5,039 nt of DNA from Parcubacteria group bacterium (lineage in GTDB: Bacteria > Patescibacteriota > Minisyncoccia > Phycocordibacterales > UBA12088): assembly GCA_021731325.1 (NCBI GenBank), contig JAKFXP010000130.1:1-5039 (forward strand), given 5' to 3'. Below the pieces are notes generated by a model. It made no database searches. It was given only the letters and a program-made list of their open reading frames with translations, and had not been told where the DNA came from. Below are positions 1-5,039 of the stretch, piece after piece; the first letter of the stretch is position 1, and each line of letters opens with the position of its first letter. The position numbers were made by a program, and so were the translations under genes.

Positions 1-1232
1 AGGCAGGTCTCATCAAGCAAGGAGACCGAGGAACCTACTACGACCGTTTTCGGAGTCGCATCATGTTTCCAATCATGGATAGCGCCGGGCGCGTGGTGGC
101 GTTTAGTGGGCGGGTGATTGGGGCTGCAGCGAATGATGAAGTAAACGCCAAATATCTCAATTCGCCGGAAACACCCCTCTTTGATAAAGGAAAAATCCTC
201 TATGGGTATCACAAGGCGAAGCAACATATTCGTAAATATGATTTCTCGATACTGGTAGAAGGACAAATGGATCTTGTTTTGAGTCATCAGGCGGGATTTC
301 CCAACACGGTTGCCGTTTCGGGTACCGGGTTAACGGATGACCACCTTCTCTTATTGGATCGACTATCAAAAAAACTAGTAACGGCGTTTGATGCGGATTC
401 GGCAGGAGTTGCTTCAACGGGCAGGGCAGCAGGACTCGCCTTGCGGCGAATGATGGATATGAAAGTGGTACGTGTGCCATTTGGAAAAGATCCGGCTGAT
501 TGTATCAAAGAAAACCCGGACTTGTGGAAACAAGCAGTGCGTTCTGCGGTACCGGTGGTTGATTTTTATCTCCGCCTCGTGCTTGATGAGCATCGAGAAA
601 AAGATTCGCGTGATGAACGAGCACTTGTGCTTGCGGTGCGTGATCGGGTACTCCCGTTTGTTGCACGGATCACAAGCGGGGTTGAACAAGCGCATTTTGT
701 TCGGGTCATTGCGAACAATCTCTCACTGTCAGAGGATTCGATTTGGCAGGATGTACGGGCAGTTTCTCGTACCATTGAGCATACTCCGGTGGCGATTAAA
801 ACGAGTACCTCGATGCCCCCTGTAGCGCCGGAGCAACCCGCCTACAGTCGGAGGCGTGAATTGGAGCGGTTACTTGCAGGTTTTTTGTTTTGGCAAGAGG
901 GGAGTGAAAATAGGAGTATTGACGAAGCGCATATTGCGGATATTGCTCAGACTTTTGCGATTGAGCTTACTCCCATTATTTCACAGTCACTAGGAGATCG
1001 TTCCGCACTCTCGTTCCAGGCAGAGATTGCCTATGGTGAAGAAAAAGAGGTGGTGGAACTTTTTCGGATACTCGTTCGTGATGTAGCGCGCGAGCATGTG
1101 CGCGAAGATCGGGCGCAGGTTGCACAAGCCTTGCGTCGAGCTGAGTATGATCACGATGAACAACGTACCACGACCCTTCTTACCGAGTTCCAAGAACTTT
1201 CAAAACGATTAGAGATACTTGATAGGAGTTGA
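1..1232 (+). CDS. dnaG: DNA primase DnaG, C-terminal part (5' truncated by window edge)
   Basis: DnaG makes the RNA primers for replication and works with the DnaB helicase at the fork. The frame is open from base 3, and the residues before the first Met (base 63) already read as primase (AGLI, then YDRFRSRIMFP), so that Met is internal and the true start lies left of the window. The zinc-binding domain and the beginning of the catalytic core are missing. Visible landmarks are YLNSPETPLF (about 153-182), the TOPRIM glutamate in VEGQMD (E at 258-260), the metal-binding pair in AFDADSAG (D codons at 390 and 396) and GKDPADC (about 483-503). These are the expected DnaG catalytic residues and all are intact. 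The last 200 or so residues are the poorly conserved region expected to bind helicase. The stop is TGA at 1230-1232, 32 bases before rpoD, as in the classical dnaG-rpoD macromolecular-synthesis arrangement. Family assignment is secure. Confidence 0.96.
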   Translation, partial: AGLIKQGDRGTYYDRFRSRIMFPIMDSAGRVVAFSGRVIGAAANDEVNAKYLNSPETPLFDKGKILYGYHKAKQHIRKYDFSILVEGQMDLVLSHQAGFPNTVAVSGTGLTDDHLLLLDRLSKKLVTAFDADSAGVASTGRAAGLALRRMMDMKVVRVPFGKDPADCIKENPDLWKQAVRSAVPVVDFYLRLVLDEHREKDSRDERALVLAVRDRVLPFVARITSGVEQAHFVRVIANNLSLSEDSIWQDVRAVSRTIEHTPVAIKTSTSMPPVAPEQPAYSRRRELERLLAGFLFWQEGSENRSIDEAHIADIAQTFAIELTPIISQSLGDRSALSFQAEIAYGEEKEVVELFRILVRDVAREHVREDRAQVAQALRRAEYDHDEQRTTTLLTEFQELSKRLEILDRS

Positions 1233-1247
1233 TAAGTACGGTATAGT
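1219..1247 (+). promoter_or_regulatory. Sigma-70-type promoter for rpoD
   Basis: TTGATA at 1219-1224 (-35, five of six consensus) and TATAGT at 1242-1247 (-10, five of six) are separated by exactly 17 bases. The -35 box lies inside the last codons of dnaG. The predicted transcription start is near 1253-1256, only about 10 bases before the rpoD ATG, so transcripts from here would be almost leaderless. This would let rpoD be expressed independently of dnaG. It was identified by eye and there is no expression evidence. Confidence 0.65.
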
Positions 1248-1264
1248 AGACGAAACCATAGAGT

Positions 1265-2644
<1,380 letters not shown>

Positions 2645-2650
2645 CGGCAC

Positions 2651-2688
2651 AAAAAAACACCCATATCTTGATCAGATATGGGTGTTTT
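2651..2688. terminator. Bidirectional intrinsic terminator between convergent genes
   Basis: A perfect 15-bp stem (2654-2668 with 2674-2688) closes a 5-base loop TGATC (2669-2673). The core is ACACCCATATCT paired with AGATATGGGTGT. On the plus strand it ends in TTTT, terminating rpoD seven bases after its stop. On the minus strand the A7 run at 2651-2657 supplies a T7 tail, terminating the carbonic-anhydrase-like gene 11 bases after its stop. The U-tract is stronger for the minus-strand gene. Confidence 0.93.
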
Positions 2689-2699
2689 GTGTATGTCCG

Positions 2700-3773
2700 T
2701 TATGCGGCTACGGGAGTTAACTTCCAGGTACTGAGGTGCACGACCCCTGAAAACACAATAAAGCGTAAATCAGGTACACGAGAGGTGAGAATCCTTTGGA
2801 CACGTTCAGCATATCCAAGCGCACGTGCGGTAGCAATACGCATTTTCTTTTGCTCGCTGTACGCACTGCAGGCTATCGCAAGAGCACCATGTTCTTCCAA
2901 GAATGGATTATTTTTGGAATTTTCAAGTAGGATATTTCCAGCTATTTCTATACCCCGATCTAAATCATGATCACCATCAGGGAATAAGATAATACCCCGA
3001 TTCCGTTCCATGTTGAGCCAGGTGTTGAAGCCACGCCCCACCGCAAGTACTGTTTCGTTGTGACAACAGTCGGTATGTGCGCGAGGTGTTTGCAGTACCT
3101 GCTGCACATGCGCTCTATTGGTAGTTACAAACTCAAACAGGAGATTTACTAACTTCTCGTTGTTTGCGGTGTTGCAGTACCTGCGTATCTGCTGTCGCAT
3201 ACTCTCAGCATCTCCCATTGCGTGGGCATGAGCGGTCGTCAAATGATCTTCACCAATAAAGGTGATGGCATCATTGTCAGTATTTACCTCCACTGGAATA
3301 ATATGAATGTCGTCCGGGAAATCAGCATACAGATCCTTTAAATCACGTGTAAAGGTGAGTATGTGGTCGGTAGCGGATGTTCGATTATTATTGAAGGCGC
3401 GACATCCGTGGTCATGGTGGAGGGCAGAGTAGTGACTGGAAACAAAAATTACCACCTGCTGTCCCGCATAGAGACCTGTCTCAATAGAATCAGTCAGCAG
3501 GGTGATAAAATAGGGCCAGTGCGTTTTGAACTTTGCCCCTGGGTGTTGAAAAATATCACAACAACCAACGGGTATACCTAACGTTTGAGGAAAATGTGAG
3601 TGTCGCCCATCCATACAGCCTATATATATGAGGTGAAAGGGGTGCTCCGCGCGCCATTCCTGACGCATCTTTTTTTCTCGTACGTGTGCGTGCACACGCT
3701 TGTCATTAAGCGCAAGGATATCTTGCACGAGCGGATTTTCTTCGTGTGGAAACTGCTTATGAGCCACCATCAT
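2700..3773 (-). CDS. CsoSCA-like (carboxysomal-type, beta-fold) carbonic anhydrase homologue
   Basis: The likely reaction is zinc-dependent hydration of CO2 to bicarbonate in the cytoplasm; no signal peptide or membrane segment is visible. In the 357-aa product, C53-x-D55-x-R57 (CMDGR) matches the Cys zinc ligand and Asp-Arg dyad. H114 and C124 in SSHYSALHHDHGC match the widely spaced His...GC ligands of the carboxysomal enzyme, whereas ordinary beta enzymes have HxxC. Other parallels with the carboxysomal family, compared from memory, are HPGAKF (77-82), NTDNDAI (164-170), GFNTWLNMERN (248-258) and DLDRGIEI (270-277). The carboxysomal protein is about 500 aa; this one lacks roughly 120 N-terminal residues, the part linked to carboxysome recruitment, so a free cytosolic enzyme is expected. 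The second half corresponds to the degenerate duplicated domain. The start at 3773 is supported by AGGAG seven bases upstream; the next codon is also ATG. Family membership is likely; activity is inferred. Confidence 0.77.
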   Translation of the reverse strand: MMVAHKQFPHEENPLVQDILALNDKRVHAHVREKKMRQEWRAEHPFHLIYIGCMDGRHSHFPQTLGIPVGCCDIFQHPGAKFKTHWPYFITLLTDSIETGLYAGQQVVIFVSSHYSALHHDHGCRAFNNNRTSATDHILTFTRDLKDLYADFPDDIHIIPVEVNTDNDAITFIGEDHLTTAHAHAMGDAESMRQQIRRYCNTANNEKLVNLLFEFVTTNRAHVQQVLQTPRAHTDCCHNETVLAVGRGFNTWLNMERNRGIILFPDGDHDLDRGIEIAGNILLENSKNNPFLEEHGALAIACSAYSEQKKMRIATARALGYAERVQRILTSRVPDLRFIVFSGVVHLSTWKLTPVAA

Positions 3774-3780
3774 GTAATCT

Positions 3781-3785
3781 CTCCT
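3781..3785 (-). promoter_or_regulatory. Shine-Dalgarno of the carbonic-anhydrase-like gene
   Basis: On the minus strand this reads AGGAG, within AGGAGAG, with seven bases before the ATG at 3773. It is the best ribosome binding site in the window and fixes the start at 3771-3773, or at the adjacent ATG at 3768-3770. Confidence 0.8.
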
Positions 3786-3812
3786 ATGTAGTAGATTGTG
3801 TAAGAACCGTGT

Positions 3813-3837
3813 ATGGATTGTCCATCACAGAGATGGA
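3813..3837. other. Overlapping alternative hairpins upstream of the carbonic-anhydrase-like gene
   Basis: A shared segment can pair in two exclusive ways. ATGGA (3813-3817) pairs with TCCAT (3821-3825) over a 3-base loop. TCCATC (3821-3826) pairs with GATGGA (3832-3837) over a 5-base loop. The block lies about 40-64 bases upstream of the minus-strand ATG, inside the leader or at the promoter depending on which promoter is used. It could be an operator dyad or a small leader switch. The arms are short, so chance is possible. Confidence 0.3.
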
Positions 3838-3841
3838 AAAT

Positions 3842-3870
3842 ATCACACAATAATATGAGCGATACGTCAA
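3842..3870 (-). promoter_or_regulatory. Candidate promoter for the carbonic-anhydrase-like gene
   Basis: On the minus strand TTGACG (3865-3870) and TGTGAT (3842-3847) are separated by 17 bases, matching the -35 in five and the -10 in four of six positions. There are two alternatives. One is TATTTT at 3837-3842 preceded by TG (extended -10) with no -35. The other is TATAGT at 3884-3889 with TTGACG at 3909-3914 and a long 19-base spacer. Which one is used cannot be decided by eye; the first has the best spacing. Confidence 0.35.
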
Positions 3871-3932
3871 TCATCCGGTTGATACTATACTCCTAAATTA
3901 TGCACACGTCAATATGTGCGTCCGTACAGCCA

Positions 3933-3940
3933 CCCCCCCC
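3933..3940 (+). repeat. C8 homopolymer upstream of the hydrogenase-like promoter
   Basis: Eight consecutive C residues end 14 bases before the -35 box of the forward promoter. A second run of six C lies at 3991-3996, immediately downstream of the predicted transcription start. The divergent region 3774-4039 holds no gene I can support; these tracts, the promoters and the small hairpins are all I see in it. Confidence 0.6.
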
Positions 3941-3954
3941 TGTGAGTAGTACGA

Positions 3955-3982
3955 TTGACAGCTCCTATCAAAGGCATATGAT
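3955..3982 (+). promoter_or_regulatory. Strong sigma-70-type promoter of the hydrogenase-like operon
   Basis: TTGACA (3955-3960, full consensus) and TATGAT (3977-3982, five of six) are separated by 16 bases. Transcription would start near 3988-3990, giving a leader of about 50 bases before the ATG at 4040. This marks the cysteine-less small-subunit gene as the first gene of its operon. It is the closest match to consensus in the window. Confidence 0.7.
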
Positions 3983-4027
3983 GGGTGCCTCCCCCCTACA
4001 GGATTTTTTTGTATGGGTACTGTATAC

Positions 4028-4033
4028 GGGGGT
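4028..4033 (+). promoter_or_regulatory. Shine-Dalgarno (GGGGGT) deciding the start at 4040
   Basis: GGGGGT matches the anti-Shine-Dalgarno complement GGAGGT with one G-U wobble and lies six bases before the ATG at 4040. An upstream in-frame ATG at 4013 has only AGGA (4000-4003) nine bases before it. The five G could pair with the C6 run at 3991-3996 in the leader, which would hide the site; that pairing is only five base pairs over a long loop. Confidence 0.5.
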
Positions 4034-4039
4034 ACACAC

Positions 4040-4585
4040 ATGTTTCAATTACTTACAAAGATTATACGAACGCCAACTACAGTCATACCACCGGCTGATT
4101 TTTTAAGCTCATCTCTTGATGAGGTGCAGGTTGTGGGCGCTGCTCTTGAAGAGAGGGTTCGAGACTTATTTGGTGGCTCACTCGCGATTCGTGAAGTTGA
4201 TGCAGGATCAAGTAATGCAGAAGAGCAGGAGTTAAATGCACTCACTAACCCGTACTATGACGTTGAACGGTTTGGTATTCATTTTGTTGCCTCACCTCGA
4301 CATGCAGATATGCTGATGGTCACTGGACCCGTATCACGCAACATGGCAGAGGCGGTTCGCAGAACATACGAAGCAACTCCAACCCCTCGCATTGTGGTTG
4401 CGGTGGGTGATGGTGCCATTACCGGTGGAGTCTTCAAAGATTCGTATGCGATTTACAATAGTCTACGAGACGTTATTCCGGTTGATTATGAAATACCGGG
4501 TGATCCACCCAGTCCCCGTACGATTATCGGCGCACTCCTCACTATCCTTGAGGCAGAGGGTGCAAAGCGACTCCCTCGTTCATAA
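4040..4585 (+). CDS. NuoB/HyfI-like small subunit lacking all Fe-S cysteines
   Basis: In group 4 NiFe hydrogenases and complex I this peripheral subunit binds the last [4Fe-4S] cluster, next to the catalytic or quinone site. The 181-aa product has clear family features: IREVDAGS (51-58), NPYYDVERFGIHFVASPRHAD (about 69-89), MLMVTGPVSRNM (90-101) and GGVFKDSYAI (129-138). All four cluster ligands are replaced: the family CNGCE reads SNAEE (58-62, with S58 and E61 at the ligand positions), the third Cys is G125 in VGDGAITGG, and the fourth is D155 in PGDPPSP. The whole protein contains no cysteine. The frame is intact and the fold-defining motifs are conserved, so this looks like a maintained protein rather than a decaying gene. 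The start at 4040 gives the MFQLLTKI opening usual in the family; 4013 would add nine residues. It is the first gene after the promoter, 12 bases before a HyfB-like gene. An Ehr-type (energy-converting-hydrogenase-related) complex is one possibility. Family is secure, function unknown. Confidence 0.88.
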   Translation: MFQLLTKIIRTPTTVIPPADFLSSSLDEVQVVGAALEERVRDLFGGSLAIREVDAGSSNAEEQELNALTNPYYDVERFGIHFVASPRHADMLMVTGPVSRNMAEAVRRTYEATPTPRIVVAVGDGAITGGVFKDSYAIYNSLRDVIPVDYEIPGDPPSPRTIIGALLTILEAEGAKRLPRS

Positions 4586-4597
4586 CTTACGTTCCGT

Positions 4598-5039
4598 ATG
4601 CTATTTGTACCAACAGCGATGCACGTATATCTCTTACTTGGGTTTTTTGGGGTAGGTGCTCTCATTTCACTCGTGACGGTGCTTGGTACCGTACAGCGCG
4701 TTGCGCGTATGATATCGTACGGTGCCGCAGTATTGGGCTCTGCGTACGGGACAGTACTCTCTCTTTCGATACTTACTTCGGGTACGGTGCTCACCCTCGC
4801 ACACGCTTCTCCCTTTACGGCACTCACCTACAGTATCCGTATTGATGCACTCGCAGCTTTTTTCATGCTCATTATTTCTCTCGGATCACTCGCAGCGTCG
4901 GTCTATGGGTACGGGTACAGTGGACGTGATTCTCATATTCGCCCGGGAGTCTTTGGCTTTTTCTACACACTGTTTATCGGGTGCTTGTATTTGGTGGTCA
5001 TGGCAAACAATGCACTATTCTTTTTGATTGCATGGGAGG
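4598..5039 (+). CDS. HyfB/NuoL-type ion-translocating membrane subunit, N-terminal part (3' cut by window edge)
   Basis: This family (HyfB, HycC, NuoL, MrpA/D) forms antiporter-like proton or sodium channels in the membrane arm of hydrogenase-4, complex I and Mrp complexes. The visible 147 residues are strongly hydrophobic. Helices are likely at about 10-30, 38-60, 82-104 and 118-147. The segment SIRIDALAAFFMLIISL (79-95) matches the family's R-x-D-x-L-x-x-F-F motif. The last codons read FFLIAWE, the conserved Trp-Glu of the fifth helix; the Glu corresponds to the essential proton-path glutamate of NuoL. Unlike the upstream subunit, its key residue is intact. The ATG at 4598 has no obvious Shine-Dalgarno sequence and may be translated by coupling across the 12-base gap; ATG 4619 is an alternative. 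HyfB is the closest guess; a NuoL or Mrp label cannot be excluded from this fragment. Confidence 0.85.
   Translation, partial: MLFVPTAMHVYLLLGFFGVGALISLVTVLGTVQRVARMISYGAAVLGSAYGTVLSLSILTSGTVLTLAHASPFTALTYSIRIDALAAFFMLIISLGSLAASVYGYGYSGRDSHIRPGVFGFFYTLFIGCLYLVVMANNALFFLIAWE

Noticed and set aside
472..825. 117-residue plus-strand frame inside dnaG
   Set aside because: It overlaps the TOPRIM-to-C-terminal coding sequence in another frame and shows no recognisable domain.
3865..3884. Possible operator dyad TCAA...TTGA around ATCATCCGG
   Set aside because: Only four-base arms match, so it is not distinguishable from chance.
4013..4039. Nine-residue upstream extension of the small-subunit gene from ATG 4013
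   Set aside because: It remains possible because of AGGA at 4000-4003, but the site before 4040 is stronger and the opening from 4040 fits the family; kept only as an alternative start.
3900..4106. 68-residue plus-strand frame in the divergent region
   Set aside because: It spans the promoter at 3955-3982 and runs into the small-subunit gene in another frame, with homopolymer-driven low-complexity residues and no ribosome site.
4486..4827. 113-residue minus-strand frame across the small-subunit/HyfB junction
   Set aside because: It is antisense to two recognisable genes and has Ser/Arg/Thr-rich composition typical of shadow frames.

Overview
The window looks like bacterial chromosome, gene-dense and without mobile elements. 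I infer a Candidate Phyla Radiation (Patescibacteria/Parcubacteria-like) origin from four things: a compact dnaG-rpoD pair, a primary sigma factor carrying a very basic Lys/Ala/Pro tail, weak or absent Shine-Dalgarno sequences on some genes, and a stripped-down hydrogenase-4/complex-I-like locus. This assignment comes from gene style, not from a marker phylogeny, and is moderately confident.

Layout. (1) Positions 1-1232 (+) hold the C-terminal part of DNA primase DnaG; the reading frame is open through the left edge. (2) Positions 1265-2644 (+) hold the primary sigma factor RpoD/SigA, with its own near-consensus promoter overlapping the dnaG 3' end. (3) Positions 2651-2688 hold a strong bidirectional intrinsic terminator between convergent genes. 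(4) Positions 2700-3773 (-) encode a protein I recognise as resembling the carboxysomal (CsoSCA/epsilon-type) carbonic anhydrase but lacking that family's long N-terminal region. (5) Positions 3774-4039 are a 266-base divergent regulatory region with a strong forward promoter, candidate reverse promoters, overlapping hairpins and two C-homopolymers. (6) Positions 4040-4585 (+) encode a homologue of the small (NuoB/HyfI/EchC-type) subunit of group 4 NiFe hydrogenases and complex I that has no cysteine at all, so every [4Fe-4S] ligand is gone. (7) Positions 4598-5039 (+) encode the start of a HyfB/NuoL-type membrane ion-translocating subunit, cut by the right edge just after its conserved Trp-Glu.

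How they fit together. The left half is part of the classical macromolecular-synthesis cluster (primase plus sigma factor). The right half is the beginning of an operon for a membrane complex related to hydrogenase-4/complex I. Its electron-transfer subunit appears to have lost its cluster while keeping the rest of its fold, and it lies divergent to a CO2-hydrating enzyme homologue. The most notable possibility is a redox-inactive complex-I-like ion-translocating machine, perhaps linked to CO2/bicarbonate handling. That link is an inference from adjacency only.
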